Shown: positions 29,325 through 39,475, counted from the stretch's first letter. The stretch: DNA of 64,000 nt from an uncultured bacterium (GCA_949297765.1 CASFTV010000009.1:61360-125359); one strand, 5' to 3'. The notes: a model not told the origin generated them from the sequence alone. Translations and numbers: made by a program.

Positions 29325-30155
29325 CTATTTCCGTTCCCGTGTCCGGAATTCCCGCGGCGGCAGACCGGTGGACCGTTTGATAAATCTTGTGAATGTACAC
29401 AGATCTGAAAAACCGCACCGCCGGGCAATCTCTTTGACCGGAAGAGTGGTGTTCCGCAGCAGGCTGCGGGCGAGATGCAGACGCTGGTCCCGGATGAATC
29501 GGCCAAGAGGAACGCCAATTTTTGCGAGGAACTGTTTGGAAAGCGTGGAACGGGGAAGATTCAGCTCCTCGCTCAGCATCATAACATCGAGAGCCGGATC
29601 GTCAAGACTTGTCCGGATCAGCGTCACGCACTGGTTCACGACAGAGCCGGAAAGATATTCATCTCCGGAAGGGATTCCCGCGGCAACAATAAGATTCATC
29701 AGCACGCCGCAGATTCTCCGGGGGGCCGTCGGATCGTTTTTTGCCGACGCAAGTTCTTCCAGTTCGGCAAACAGCTCCGCTGGATATTCCGCAATCCGCT
29801 GAAGGCGCGGATAGTGAAACGAAAACATGATCGCCTCGGCAAGAGGTCCGTCAAAGGAGAGCCACCGATACTGCCATTCTTCGGAAAGATTGCGCACCGC
29901 ATGCTCCTCTCCGGGCATGTAGTAAAAGACATGATTCGGCTTGATTTGATATTTTTGACCATACAGGGAAATTTCACCGATTCCCTCCAGTCCCCAGATC
30001 AGCTCCACAAAGGAGGCGGAAAAACTTTTCTGAACACAATAGAGGTTCTCTTTCTGAATCACGCAGGTTCCGGTTGAGCGGAAATAGATGGGCAGAGTCG
30101 GCAGATCGCCAAACACCAGATAGGGCCCCGGACGGCTGAAAATCGTTCCCGGCAT
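29325..30155 (-). CDS. AraC-family transcriptional regulator with cupin-type sensor
   Basis: 276 aa from ATG 30155, chosen because AGGAGA lies 7-8 nt upstream. The N-terminal half is a cupin-like sugar-sensing domain (ISLYGQKYQIKPNHVFYYMP). The last 100 residues are the AraC DNA-binding domain (VMMLSEELNLPRSTLSKQFL and VKEIARRCGFSDLCTFTRF). It is divergent from pseudopilin P5/hydrolase B with 139 nt between start codons and is probably their activator. Confidence 0.92.
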   Translation of the reverse strand: MPGTIFSRPGPYLVFGDLPTLPIYFRSTGTCVIQKENLYCVQKSFSASFVELIWGLEGIGEISLYGQKYQIKPNHVFYYMPGEEHAVRNLSEEWQYRWLSFDGPLAEAIMFSFHYPRLQRIAEYPAELFAELEELASAKNDPTAPRRICGVLMNLIVAAGIPSGDEYLSGSVVNQCVTLIRTSLDDPALDVMMLSEELNLPRSTLSKQFLAKIGVPLGRFIRDQRLHLARSLLRNTTLPVKEIARRCGFSDLCTFTRFIKRSTGLPPREFRTRERK

Positions 30156-30234
30156 AGAAAAATCTCCTGTATTTTCTGTTTTCCATACTTTATCACAATG
30201 GATAAAAATATCAAATTTTGAATAGTTTTTCCTA

Positions 30235-30263
30235 TTGTTTTTATTTCTTCGATATGCTATAAT
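30235..30263 (+). promoter_or_regulatory. Promoter of the P5/hydrolase B operon
   Basis: TTGTTT (30235-30240), 17-nt spacer, TATAAT (30258-30263), 31 nt before the pseudopilin start. The weak -35 with a consensus -10 fits dependence on the divergent AraC protein. Confidence 0.65.
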
Positions 30264-30294
30264 ATTTTCACGAAAAAAAGCAGGGAGACCAGAT

Positions 30295-31050
30295 ATGACA
30301 AAATGGAATCCGCGGAAATATTTTTCTCTTATAGAACTTTTAATCGTGATTGCAATTCTTGCGATTCTTATCGGAATGCTGCTTCCGGCACTTCGTTCCG
30401 CCCGCGGGAAGGCCTGCGATATCCAGTGCCTCGGCAATCAGAAACAGATCGCTCTTCTGCTGGCCTCCTATGTCGATGCCAGCGATGGCGTAACTCCCTG
30501 GCTGCACGGCAATCCTGTCGAGGGGGCGACCGACAAAAACAAATGGATCGGCCCCCTTGTCCTGATGCAGTATCCCAAACTGACCAATTCCTCCTATCCC
30601 TATCTTCTGTCAATGGGGGGCGGCATTTATCGCGGACGCGGCATTTTCGGCTGTCCGGCGAATTCTCCGGGGACTCTGGTGGAACACTGGGTATCGGAAT
30701 ACGGCGCAAACGCGCTGTATTTCTGCAATTCGGATTACTGGGCACCCCGCTTCTCCAAGGTGCTGGTTCACAAGATCCGCATGCCGTCAAAACGGGCCGC
30801 TTTTTTTGATCTCAACAAAGGGGCGACCTGGTCGGCATCGCCGTACAGTTCTTCCCGCGCCTCCCTTATTCCCACAGGAGCGACTCCGTATGGTCCACTC
30901 CGCCATCAGAACTCCGGCGGACTGAACGTCGCATTTGCCGACGGTCATGCGGAAGGCCGCAGATATTTTTCCATTCCCGAAGAATATTCCTCTGTAAACG
31001 ACGGATATTTCTGGGCCTTGAAAGACGGCTATGTCCCGCAGCCGTACTGA
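30295..31050 (+). CDS. Pseudopilin-like protein P5
   Basis: 251 aa from ATG 30295 (GGGAG upstream). Leader MTKWNPRKY, then [16 protein letters not shown] and [24 protein letters not shown] and the C-terminal [17 protein letters not shown] motif are all present. The -1 residue is Tyr. Hydrolase B starts 28 nt after the stop, so the two are surely one operon. Confidence 0.92.
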   Translation: MTKWNPRKYFSLIELLIVIAILAILIGMLLPALRSARGKACDIQCLGNQKQIALLLASYVDASDGVTPWLHGNPVEGATDKNKWIGPLVLMQYPKLTNSSYPYLLSMGGGIYRGRGIFGCPANSPGTLVEHWVSEYGANALYFCNSDYWAPRFSKVLVHKIRMPSKRAAFFDLNKGATWSASPYSSSRASLIPTGATPYGPLRHQNSGGLNVAFADGHAEGRRYFSIPEEYSSVNDGYFWALKDGYVPQPY

Positions 31051-31078
31051 GAATACAACCTGCAGGAGGAACTCTGCA

Positions 31079-34000
31079 ATGAAACGATTTTTTCTTCTGA
31101 TTCCGGGCATCTTCTTTTTGTTTTCCGCCTCTGCACAGGAGTTTGTCACGCCGGGGGACGGCTCCATGAGCTTCGGCAGCCTGCAGTGGACCTTCCACGG
31201 TTTTGCGCCGGGCTGGAAACTCTTCCCGATCACCCGCGCGTTCTCTCCCGGGAAAGCGGACATCCGCTGGGACCGGCACGCTTCCGCCCTGGATCTTGCC
31301 TTCCGCCTCCGCCATCCGTCGCCCCGGCCGGTGGAGCTGCTGTTCGGCAATTTGAAAATCCCGCTCCGGGAATGTGAAAAAATCATCTTCGACAATACGG
31401 AATTTCTTCTTCCGGAACGCTATTCAAAACGGGATCTTCTGACAAAAACGGTCCATCGGATTCGTCTTTGTCTGCCCGGCGGAGTGGAACTTTCCATTGT
31501 CTCCCCCGGAGCGCAAAAGATCCATCTTCTGGATGCACGGGCATTTCAGCAGGAATATTTTTCCCTGCGCTTTGAATGCAATCCGGCGAAAGGGAAGATT
31601 CTCTCGTCCGAACTGAATCTGCGTTTTGAAGTCTCCCGGGCGCAGTGTGTGCCGGTCGATCTTGCCGCGGCCGCCAACTCGACCTTCCGCGACGAACGCG
31701 AAGGCGATGGACGCGGCTGGACCGATCAGGGATCCGGAAACGATCTGCGCGCATTCCGAGAAACGCGTCTTGCGCTGGGCTCCATTTTCTTTCACGTCAT
31801 GCAGCCGCCGAAGAATGGGAACACCTGCCTGGTTCTGGCGGGAAAGGAGAGAGGGTTCGGAGCAGAGGAGATCACGGTGCGCGATCTGCCGCGGAAACCG
31901 ATGCGAACGCTGCTTCTGCTCCATGCGTCGGCCTGGACTCCCAGACCCGGCGGAACGGTCGGCGAACTCGAAGTCGTCTCCCGATCCGGGAAACGGCAGA
32001 CCATTTCCGTACGTTCGGGAATCGACTGCGGAAACTGGTGGTCACCGTTCTCCACGGAGAACGCCCGGGTTCTCTGGTCTGCGGAAAATTCTTCGGCCGC
32101 CATCGGTCTGTATGTGTCGGCATTTCCGCTGAAGTTCGACGATCCCGGATCGGTCACATTCCGGATCGGATCCGCGTCCGGTGCATGGATGATCGCCGCC
32201 GTTTCTCTGGCCGATCGCGCCGTTCAGCTGCCGCCCAGACGGGAAATGCCGGAAATCCATCGGGCGGGAAAGGAGTGGATTCCCCTGACGTTCCGCCGTG
32301 TGACAAAAGCGGGAAGTGCGCTTGATTTCAGTTTTCTCCGGGATGCGCCGGCGGGAAAATACGGAGCGGTCCGGGTTTCTCCGGAAGGACATCTCACGTT
32401 CGAACGAGCGCCCCGGAAACGCCTGCGTCTGCATGGAGTCAATCTCTGCTTTTCGGCGAATTATCTTTCGCGGGAAGAGGCGGATGCGTTTGTGGAAGAG
32501 CTCGTGCGCTGCGGATACAACGCGGTCCGGTTCCACCATCATGACACGCTGTTGTCGGATCCGGATTCGCCGGAATCCACCGTTCTGAACCGGAAAAATC
32601 TGGACCGTCTCGACTATCTGTTTTCCCGCCTGAAGCAGAACGGAATCTACATAACGACCGATCTTTATACAAACCGCCGCTTCCGCGCCGGCGATGCGAT
32701 TCCGGAACGGTCCCCCCGGAACGACACCATGAAACAACTCATAGCGGTCAGTCCGGCCGCAATGGAGAACTGGAAACGGTTTGCCCGCGCATGGATAACC
32801 CATGTCAATCCCTACACCGGGATTGCCTGGGGAAAGGACCCCGCGCTGTTCTGCCTCAATCTGGTGAACGAGAACGAACTGACGTATGATACACCGCTCT
32901 ACCGGAAACATTTTCAGGCGTGGAGCGCGGATCATCCGGCACTCGCGGAGGAATCACCGGAACAGCACTACCGCCGCTTTCTGAACGATCTTCAGAGGCG
33001 GACCATTCAGGAACAAATGCGCTTTCTGAAAGAGGAGCTGAAGCTCTCGCCTCTTCTGACCGATCTCAATTACCGGAACAAACGGAACATGACACTCGTC
33101 CGGGAGGATCTTGACCTCGTCGACAACCATGAATATTTTGATCATCCGACCTTTCCCGAAAAGGCCTGGCAGCATCCTTTCCGGCATACGCAGAGATCCT
33201 CCATCCGTCTGAAGGCGATCGTTCCCCGGCGGATTATGGCAACGCGGTTCTGGGGAAAACCGTTTCTCGTGACCGAGTACAATTTCACCTTTCCGAATCT
33301 CCAGCGCACGGAAGGAGTCCCTTTGATGTATGGATATGCCGCACTGCAGGACTGGGATGGAATTTTCCGGTTTGCATGGAGCCATGTGCGCGCCTATATG
33401 ACTGCACCGTCCCGGATCCGCACCTTCGATGCCGTCAATGATCCTCTGGCGCGTCTTTCCGACCGTCTTGCCGCCGCGCTCTTTCTGCGCGGCGATGTTG
33501 CCCCGGGACAACGGCGTTATGCATTCGATGTCACTCCGGAGGAGGCGGGAAGTCAGGCGGAATTTTCCGCCGATGCGCAGGAACTCGGCCTCGTTTCCCA
33601 GATCGGCAGTTATGTCCGGCGCGGGAAATCGGTACCGTCCGGCTGCTCCCCTGCCGTTCCGCCTCCGATGCAGGGGGAGTGTATCGTCAGCGACACCGGT
33701 GAACTGCGTCTGACTCCGAAAAACGGAACATTCGCGGTTGTTTCTCCGAAGGCCGAATCCCTGACCCTGCCCGGCGGAGCATTGAAAGGAGGTGTTCTGG
33801 ATCTCTCCGGTGCGACCTGTCTTCAGACGGTTGCCGCGATCGCCCTGGACGGGAAGCCGCTCGGAAGAAGTTCTTCCATTCTACTTCTGCATCTGCTGGA
33901 AACCAGCAACACCGGCGCAAAATTTGATGATTCCAGCCGCCGGATCATGAGAAAAACAGGGGAACTGCCCCTGCTTCTCCGGCGAGGATCGGCAGAGGTA

Positions 34001-34180
34001 TGCCTGCATACGGAAGTTCCTCTCCGGATTCAGGCTCTCTCCTGCGACGGGGAAAATCTGGGAGAGGTGAAAGGTTCTTTGGAAGATGGGAAACTTCGAT
34101 TCCGGATCTCCACAGATCTTTATCCCGGCGGAGTCATGGCGTATCATCTGAGTTCCGCCTCTCCGTTGAAACAGCCGTGA
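31079..34180 (+). CDS. Secreted clan GH-A-like glycoside hydrolase (paralogue B of the WTDQG family)
   Basis: 1033 aa from ATG 31079 (AGGAGGA 8 nt upstream), signal peptide MKRFFLLIPGIFFLFSASA. A beta-sandwich region has TFRDEREGDGRGWTDQG around residue 200-216 and FFHVMQPPKNGNTCLVLAG. The barrel-like domain has YNAVRFHHHDTL, then NPYTGIAWGKDPALFCLN leading to the acid/base candidate NLVNENEL (Glu 598) and the nucleophile candidate LVTEYN (Glu 733). A C-terminal beta region ends the protein. Closest relatives in the window are E and C. Substrate unknown. Confidence 0.78.
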   Translation: MKRFFLLIPGIFFLFSASAQEFVTPGDGSMSFGSLQWTFHGFAPGWKLFPITRAFSPGKADIRWDRHASALDLAFRLRHPSPRPVELLFGNLKIPLRECEKIIFDNTEFLLPERYSKRDLLTKTVHRIRLCLPGGVELSIVSPGAQKIHLLDARAFQQEYFSLRFECNPAKGKILSSELNLRFEVSRAQCVPVDLAAAANSTFRDEREGDGRGWTDQGSGNDLRAFRETRLALGSIFFHVMQPPKNGNTCLVLAGKERGFGAEEITVRDLPRKPMRTLLLLHASAWTPRPGGTVGELEVVSRSGKRQTISVRSGIDCGNWWSPFSTENARVLWSAENSSAAIGLYVSAFPLKFDDPGSVTFRIGSASGAWMIAAVSLADRAVQLPPRREMPEIHRAGKEWIPLTFRRVTKAGSALDFSFLRDAPAGKYGAVRVSPEGHLTFERAPRKRLRLHGVNLCFSANYLSREEADAFVEELVRCGYNAVRFHHHDTLLSDPDSPESTVLNRKNLDRLDYLFSRLKQNGIYITTDLYTNRRFRAGDAIPERSPRNDTMKQLIAVSPAAMENWKRFARAWITHVNPYTGIAWGKDPALFCLNLVNENELTYDTPLYRKHFQAWSADHPALAEESPEQHYRRFLNDLQRRTIQEQMRFLKEELKLSPLLTDLNYRNKRNMTLVREDLDLVDNHEYFDHPTFPEKAWQHPFRHTQRSSIRLKAIVPRRIMATRFWGKPFLVTEYNFTFPNLQRTEGVPLMYGYAALQDWDGIFRFAWSHVRAYMTAPSRIRTFDAVNDPLARLSDRLAAALFLRGDVAPGQRRYAFDVTPEEAGSQAEFSADAQELGLVSQIGSYVRRGKSVPSGCSPAVPPPMQGECIVSDTGELRLTPKNGTFAVVSPKAESLTLPGGALKGGVLDLSGATCLQTVAAIALDGKPLGRSSSILLLHLLETSNTGAKFDDSSRRIMRKTGELPLLLRRGSAEVCLHTEVPLRIQALSCDGENLGEVKGSLEDGKLRFRISTDLYPGGVMAYHLSSASPLKQP

Positions 34181-34274
34181 CGCGGATTGAATCCGGGAAA
34201 GGGAGGGAACCGTTCCTCAAAAGTTTTTCCTTCCCGATCCCCTCTTTTTCACACCTCATTTGAAAAATGGCCGT

Positions 34275-37200
34275 TCAGGGAACTGCGACAAGTTCAAAGA
34301 AGGGTGTCGGCCCGTTTTTCAATGTATCTGTATCAAGGAGCAGGTTCCATTTGCCGCCGGTCCGGGAACAGGGAAGGCTCTCCCGCCGGATTCCGTTGAC
34401 GCTCAGAGCATAACACTTCCAGTTTCCGGGAGGAAGCGTCAGTTCGGCGTGCAGTTTTCCCGTCTGAAGGAGCACGGGATTTGTTCCTTTGTTCAGGATG
34501 GAACTCCGGTCGGCGCTCATCCGCAGTCCGGTGTTCAGCGCGGCGGTGGAATAGACCAGAACCATCCGGCGGCTTTCCGCAAGAGGAAGGTTGTCGACCG
34601 AAGTCAGGAAGACACAGGCATTCCGGCTGGTGGAGCGGACGTTCAGGATTTTCATGCACGCGGAATCCCCGGCCAGAAGAGAGACTCCTTCCGAACGGGA
34701 AGTCCGGACAGAGAGGCGGCTGCTCTGCGTATTCATGAGAAGTTCCCCGGTGTCGCTTTCGAAGATTCCCGCATCGGGATCGGTCCGGTTGGAGGCCGGG
34801 AGAATGTTTCGTTTCTTCAGATCCGCGATCACGGAGGAGAGATTCGATTGTTTCCGGCTGGAAACGATCTCCGCGAACATCGCCTCCTGACGGACATCCG
34901 ATCCCGGAAGCGAAGAGAACGTCCAGTCCGCCTTTCCCGCGGAACGCGGCGGATCCAGAACGGGATAGCCGGGAAAGGATGTGGCGAATCCGGAAACCAG
35001 TCCCAGTTTGCAGAACTCCTCGCTGACCATTTTATCCAGTTCCGCCGGATGGCGGTCAAGGTATGCTTTCGGCATCTCCACCTGCAGAACTCTTTCCGAA
35101 GGACGGACATCCCCCCGCAGGAACAGAGAGGCCAGAATGAAATGCGACGCCCGCATAACGGGATTGTATCCAATGTCGAACGTCCAGGGCGTTTCGATTC
35201 TCCCATAGCGTTTCCATCCGGGAGCGCCCGCCCAGGTGTGACCGATCAGTCCGCTGTAATTCTGCAGCGCGGCATAGGCGCCCCAGAGCAGACCGTGCTC
35301 GTGGAGAAAGGGATTCGGATACGCGTGATTGAGCTCCGTCACAATGACCGGGCGGTTTGCCAGACGCATTCCCAGTCCGCCGCGCAGGGATTTGGCCGCC
35401 TGGCCGATGTCGCTTCCGGTCTCCATCCGCGTCACGCCCTTCCCGCTGAGATTGTCCGGGTGGGCGAAATACTGGTTGATCGTGGTCAGCGAGTTGCCGA
35501 TCGTGCGGCCGATCCCCATTTTCATCTGTTTTCCGTTGTTGAACTGCGTAATCAGTCCCCGGTATCCGGTTCCGCGGACCACGTCAAAACAGCGCCGGGC
35601 GAACGCCTCCACCAGTTTCAGCTGGAACTGATCGTATTCTCCGCGGAAGGCGTCCGGTTTTTTATAGAGATCGGCGGTAATCTCCTCCCAGCGTCCGGCG
35701 GAAACGCCGGTCCGGCGGGAGAAGTTCTCCAGCGTGGAAAATTTCTTTCTCAAATGCTCCTGCCACGCCTTGTTGAAGCGGTTTCGCGTCTCCTGATTCA
35801 CTCTGGAAAGGCCGAAGCCGAGAACCTGCTCATTGACATATTCCACGGAAAGAATCGCCGGGTCATCCTTATAGGCGATTCCCGTATACGGATTGACATG
35901 GTTCATGAAATTTCGGACCGTATTCGCCCAGAACCGTGTCACAAAGGAATCGTTCAGGAACAGAAGGCATTTCCAGGTATAGGAGAAGTCCTGTGTAAAG
36001 CGTTTGCGGTCCCGGGTGCCGAGCGAACCGCAGTCGAACGAGATCATCATGTAGATCCCGTTTTTTTTGTATTCTGCAAAAGCGCGGTCGAAAAGATCGA
36101 GTCCTTCCGGATCGAAGTCTCCGCCGCCGTTTTTCTTCTCGGTCGAGATGCAGACCGGGTACATGCGGACGACATTGAAGCCGAACCGGAGCAGATTTTC
36201 CGTATAGCGCCGGTAGAAATCCAGATCGGAGGAACAGGGGAATCCGGCGACGGTGCTGTTCTCCCGGATGTTCCAGTAATTCTGAACCGGGAGGACGGCG
36301 AAAACTCCGGCGGTGTCTCCGAAGAAACGGACCGGCTTTCCCGGGAGTTTCTCGAATTCCAGCAACCCGGACGCACCGGCGCAAACCCGTCCGAACGTCC
36401 CCGCCGGGACGGCGGCCCGCAGCGACGAACGGTCCAGCGCCGATCCGGGCACGATCATCAGCTCGGGGAAATCCGCCGCCTTCCAGTCCGGACCGATCAC
36501 GAATTCATCCCGTTTCCGCTCTCCTCCGACCGGGATCTCGCGATTGGACACGCTGGCCCCCAGGACAATCCAGACCGCCTTCCCGGTTGTTTCAAATGTT
36601 ACTCTGTCCAGCCGTTTTCCCGGCCGGAGCGGAAGCCGGGTCATGAAAAATCCCCATTCCCGGTCCCCCCGTTTCGATGAGTAGGCGACCGATCCCTGCG
36701 GAAGACTCTTCACATCACCCCAGTCCGCCAGATGGACCCCCTCTTTCAGCTCGAACGACTCCTCCGTTCCGTCGGCATACCGGAAACGGACCGATCCGGC
36801 GACAGCATTCCGCGGCATCCAGCATCCGGTGTTCAGCAGATAGAAGAACCGTCCCGCAGGCCGTTCTCCGGAAAGATCAATCTCCACCTTCCGCAGGCCG
36901 GTTCTGCAGTAGAGATCGTGATGGAATGTCAGAATGGATTTCCCGTTGTTTTTTACCGGATCGGGAATCCGGAAGTCCATCCCGCAGAAGCTCTGCCAGC
37001 GCGGATCGTACTGGCGGAGATCCTGGATGCCCTGATCGGACCATCCGCCTTTTCCGTCACCGGCGGTCTCGTCGCGGAACCCCATGTTCGCGTACGGCGC
37101 CAGATTCAGTGCAAAGACATCCTTTTTCGGCGTGACAGGTCCGCATCCGATGCTCTGCAGCGAAATTTCCACCGGGACCTCCTTCTTTCCCTCGATGGGA

Positions 37201-37688
37201 ATCCGGACCGAAGGATTCCAGCCGAAGTACACGCACTGTTTTCCGAACCGGACCACGCCGGGATCCCTTACAATCTGGGATTCACGAATTCCTTCCCACG
37301 GCGTTTTTCCCTCCCATCCGCGAACGCCGTTCTCAAAATCGCCGTTCGGGAGAAGTTTTCCATTGATTCTGATGTTGTCGATGCACATGGCGAACCGGGT
37401 TCCCTTCCAGGTGTGTCCGCCGAGTTCCAGAAAGAAACGTCCGTCCGCATCGGGAGTGAACGAAAAACGGGTCTCCCGCCAGGAAAGCGTGTTTCCGGGA
37501 GCGCGGATCGTCAGCCGTTTCCGATGCGTTCCGTCGAGAAATTCGATGTCTCCGGAAAGATCCTTCCACTCCTTGAAGCCGGCGGAGGAGTCCATGATGA
37601 TGCTGACAAACGGAAACGCCTCCACCTTCGGCTCATAGCCGGAAAGAGTCAGACAGAAACAGAGAATCCCCCAGATAAAATATCTCAT
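34275..37688 (-). CDS. Secreted clan GH-A-like glycoside hydrolase (paralogue C of the WTDQG family)
   Basis: 1137 aa. Signal peptide MRYFIWGILCFCLTLSGY. Residues about 35-160 form an extra beta-sandwich (carbohydrate-binding-like). The family signature MGFRDETAGDGKGGWSDQG ends near residue 219 and is followed by FRIPDPVKNNGKSIL. The barrel-like domain has HVNPYTGIAYKDDPAIL, the acid/base candidate EYVNEQV (Glu 620) and the nucleophile candidate IVTELNHAYPN (Glu 785). It is convergent with B, with 94 nt between stops, and lies 21 nt behind pseudopilin P6. Substrate unknown. Confidence 0.78.
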   Translation of the reverse strand: MRYFIWGILCFCLTLSGYEPKVEAFPFVSIIMDSSAGFKEWKDLSGDIEFLDGTHRKRLTIRAPGNTLSWRETRFSFTPDADGRFFLELGGHTWKGTRFAMCIDNIRINGKLLPNGDFENGVRGWEGKTPWEGIRESQIVRDPGVVRFGKQCVYFGWNPSVRIPIEGKKEVPVEISLQSIGCGPVTPKKDVFALNLAPYANMGFRDETAGDGKGGWSDQGIQDLRQYDPRWQSFCGMDFRIPDPVKNNGKSILTFHHDLYCRTGLRKVEIDLSGERPAGRFFYLLNTGCWMPRNAVAGSVRFRYADGTEESFELKEGVHLADWGDVKSLPQGSVAYSSKRGDREWGFFMTRLPLRPGKRLDRVTFETTGKAVWIVLGASVSNREIPVGGERKRDEFVIGPDWKAADFPELMIVPGSALDRSSLRAAVPAGTFGRVCAGASGLLEFEKLPGKPVRFFGDTAGVFAVLPVQNYWNIRENSTVAGFPCSSDLDFYRRYTENLLRFGFNVVRMYPVCISTEKKNGGGDFDPEGLDLFDRAFAEYKKNGIYMMISFDCGSLGTRDRKRFTQDFSYTWKCLLFLNDSFVTRFWANTVRNFMNHVNPYTGIAYKDDPAILSVEYVNEQVLGFGLSRVNQETRNRFNKAWQEHLRKKFSTLENFSRRTGVSAGRWEEITADLYKKPDAFRGEYDQFQLKLVEAFARRCFDVVRGTGYRGLITQFNNGKQMKMGIGRTIGNSLTTINQYFAHPDNLSGKGVTRMETGSDIGQAAKSLRGGLGMRLANRPVIVTELNHAYPNPFLHEHGLLWGAYAALQNYSGLIGHTWAGAPGWKRYGRIETPWTFDIGYNPVMRASHFILASLFLRGDVRPSERVLQVEMPKAYLDRHPAELDKMVSEEFCKLGLVSGFATSFPGYPVLDPPRSAGKADWTFSSLPGSDVRQEAMFAEIVSSRKQSNLSSVIADLKKRNILPASNRTDPDAGIFESDTGELLMNTQSSRLSVRTSRSEGVSLLAGDSACMKILNVRSTSRNACVFLTSVDNLPLAESRRMVLVYSTAALNTGLRMSADRSSILNKGTNPVLLQTGKLHAELTLPPGNWKCYALSVNGIRRESLPCSRTGGKWNLLLDTDTLKNGPTPFFELVAVP

Positions 37689-37709
37689 TCCGCAATCCTT
37701 TTGTATGAG

Positions 37710-38450
37710 TTATTCATTGACCATGTCGAAAATTTTTCCGAGATATGGACCTTTCAAAGTCTGCACATGGAGATCCGCATAGAGGAAATTGGCGGTCCTC
37801 CCGCCGTGCCGGATCCGCACCCGGAACTGACACGAGTTGTCCTCTGCGAACGGATCGTTCGACGGGTTGACCCATGCGCCGAAATAACCGGCCGCCGCAT
37901 CGCCGGCGAGAATGGCTTCCGAAGCCTTCTTCCTTGTTTTCTGCAGATCGGAAAACCGCGCGCGGTGCTGCTGATACTGAAGGGCGCCCGGATCCAGCAG
38001 CGGGACGGCGCTCTCGCCGGAATTGGTATGGGAAACACCTGCCCCGCATCCGCCGAGATGCCCGTTGAGTCCGTAACTCCAGCGGTCCATTCCGGTAACG
38101 TAGGACTGGGATGGACAGACAAAGATTCCATTCTGTCCCGACGGCCCTCTGAGATCCTCATACTGCCGCAGTTTTTCCCCGGTGTATCCGAGGAAGCGGA
38201 ATTTCCGCCACCAGTAATAGACGTAATAGTTGCTTGCCTCACCGTAATCGCCCTCTTCGCCGATGATCCAGTCGTCGAAATCCGCCGCGTAGAGCGAGTG
38301 GCAGTTCCCCTGCTGCTTCAGGTTGGAAACACAGCGGATGGCCTGTCCCTTCTGCCGGGCGCTGTTCAATGCCGGAAGAAGCAGACCGGCAAGAATCGCA
38401 ATCACCGCAACCGTAATCAGAAGTTCGATCAGTGAAAACATTCGTCTCAT
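37710..38450 (-). CDS. Pseudopilin-like protein P6
   Basis: 246 aa from ATG 38450 (GAGGA upstream). Very short leader MRRM, then [16 protein letters not shown] and [12 protein letters not shown]. It carries C-V-S-N-L-K-Q, FVCPS and a C-terminal RHGGRTANFLYADLH motif. The -1 residue is Met. The gene is 21 nt ahead of hydrolase C and divergent from an AraC gene. Confidence 0.92.
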   Translation of the reverse strand: MRRMFSLIELLITVAVIAILAGLLLPALNSARQKGQAIRCVSNLKQQGNCHSLYAADFDDWIIGEEGDYGEASNYYVYYWWRKFRFLGYTGEKLRQYEDLRGPSGQNGIFVCPSQSYVTGMDRWSYGLNGHLGGCGAGVSHTNSGESAVPLLDPGALQYQQHRARFSDLQKTRKKASEAILAGDAAAGYFGAWVNPSNDPFAEDNSCQFRVRIRHGGRTANFLYADLHVQTLKGPYLGKIFDMVNE

Positions 38451-38472
38451 ATCGGATTCCTCTTGTTTTCCC

Positions 38473-38497
38473 ATGTATTGTTCTGCAATACATTATA
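38473..38497 (-). promoter_or_regulatory. -10 region and overlapping inverted repeat of the P6/hydrolase C operon
   Basis: Minus strand TATAAT at 38497-38492 with no good -35. Directly after it lies a perfect inverted repeat ATGTATTG-ttctg-CAATACAT (38473-38493), covering the start of transcription. It may be an operator or a short 5' hairpin in the message. Confidence 0.55.
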
Positions 38498-38542
38498 TCC
38501 GATTCGTCCGCGAAAAACTAGAGAAAAATTGTGGTAAAGAAT

Positions 38543-38609
38543 GGAAAAATGGAGCAGAAGACCTTTTCTTTTCTCCGATTCATGCTATCATAACAAGGAA
38601 AAATGGAGC
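38543..38609 (+). repeat. Direct repeat GGAAAAATGGAGC upstream of the AraC gene
   Basis: Exact 13-bp copies at 38543-38555 and 38597-38609, 54 bp apart (about five helical turns). The second copy includes the ribosome binding site of the AraC gene at 38617. They could be binding sites of this AraC protein, or the match could be due to a purine-rich leader. Confidence 0.4.
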
Positions 38610-38616
38610 GGAAAAA

Positions 38617-39438
38617 ATGAAAAAGAAAAAAGACTTTTCCTATACGGTCAAAGGATCACCGGTTCTTCCGGAGATTCCGCTTCCCCTCTATTTTCATTCG
38701 ACGGGCCATGTGATCCGCCATTTTCCATACGAAGAGAATACGAGCGGGCCGAATGACTTTCTTGAGCTGTACTGGTGCATCGCCGGATCGGGACGGTTTT
38801 TCCTCGACGGTGCGGAAGAGGAAATCATGCGTCCCGGCGACATCTTCTATCGTCTGCCCGGCGAAGTGCACCATTCGGAAATTCTGGAAGAGCCCTGGGA
38901 ATTCCGCTGGCTGACCTTCACAGGCCCCGTGGCGGAAGATTTTTTTCTTGCCTACGGATTTCCGCACCGGTGTCTCCCCGCGGGCCCCTGTCCGCAGGAG
39001 CTGTACACCCGCCTGGAGAATCTGATGCGGGAGCCGGAGGAGTGGAACTATCGCGAGGCGGTGGCGGTGATCGCCTCCATTCTCGCCCGCGCCGGCGGAG
39101 GGCGTTCCGGCCGGCCCCATACACGGGAAATGGTCAACGAGGCAAAAGATCTCTGTGCGCAGAACTATCAGGATCCGACCTTCGACATCAACACTCTCGC
39201 CTCCATGATGAAGACCAGCCGCTGGACTCTGCGCCGCCTGTTCCGGGAAAATCTCCGGATCACACCAAGCCGTTTCCTGATCGACATGCGGATGAATTAT
39301 GCCATCTATCTGCTGAAGGAGACCCATCTGCCGGTTGCGGAAATCGCCCGGCGAAGCGGTTTTTCCGATCCGGAATATTTCTACAAAGTCGTCCGCCGCT
39401 ATACGGGAGTCCAGCCGTCGAAACTGCGTCAGCTCTGA
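38617..39438 (+). CDS. AraC-family transcriptional regulator with cupin-type sensor
   Basis: 273 aa from ATG 38617, preceded by GGAG. Cupin-like N-terminal domain (FFLDGAEEEIMRPGDIFYRLPGEVHH), then an AraC DNA-binding domain (INTLASMMKTSRWTLRRLFR and VAEIARRSGFSDPEYFYKV). Divergent from pseudopilin P6/hydrolase C with 166 nt between start codons and so probably their activator. It resembles the regulator at 29325-30155 in length and layout. Confidence 0.92.
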   Translation: MKKKKDFSYTVKGSPVLPEIPLPLYFHSTGHVIRHFPYEENTSGPNDFLELYWCIAGSGRFFLDGAEEEIMRPGDIFYRLPGEVHHSEILEEPWEFRWLTFTGPVAEDFFLAYGFPHRCLPAGPCPQELYTRLENLMREPEEWNYREAVAVIASILARAGGGRSGRPHTREMVNEAKDLCAQNYQDPTFDINTLASMMKTSRWTLRRLFRENLRITPSRFLIDMRMNYAIYLLKETHLPVAEIARRSGFSDPEYFYKVVRRYTGVQPSKLRQL

Positions 39439-39475
39439 TCCGGACCGGAGATGGCGCGCAAGAGTTCTCTCCGCC

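Noticed and set aside
34181..34274. Terminator between convergent hydrolases B and C
   Set aside because: GGGAAAGG and CCTTCCC only pair with a bulge and no clear T-run follows, so I do not list it.
34260..36680. A plus-strand open frame of 806 codons
   Set aside because: Antisense to hydrolase C, whose signal peptide, motifs and catalytic residues are clear.
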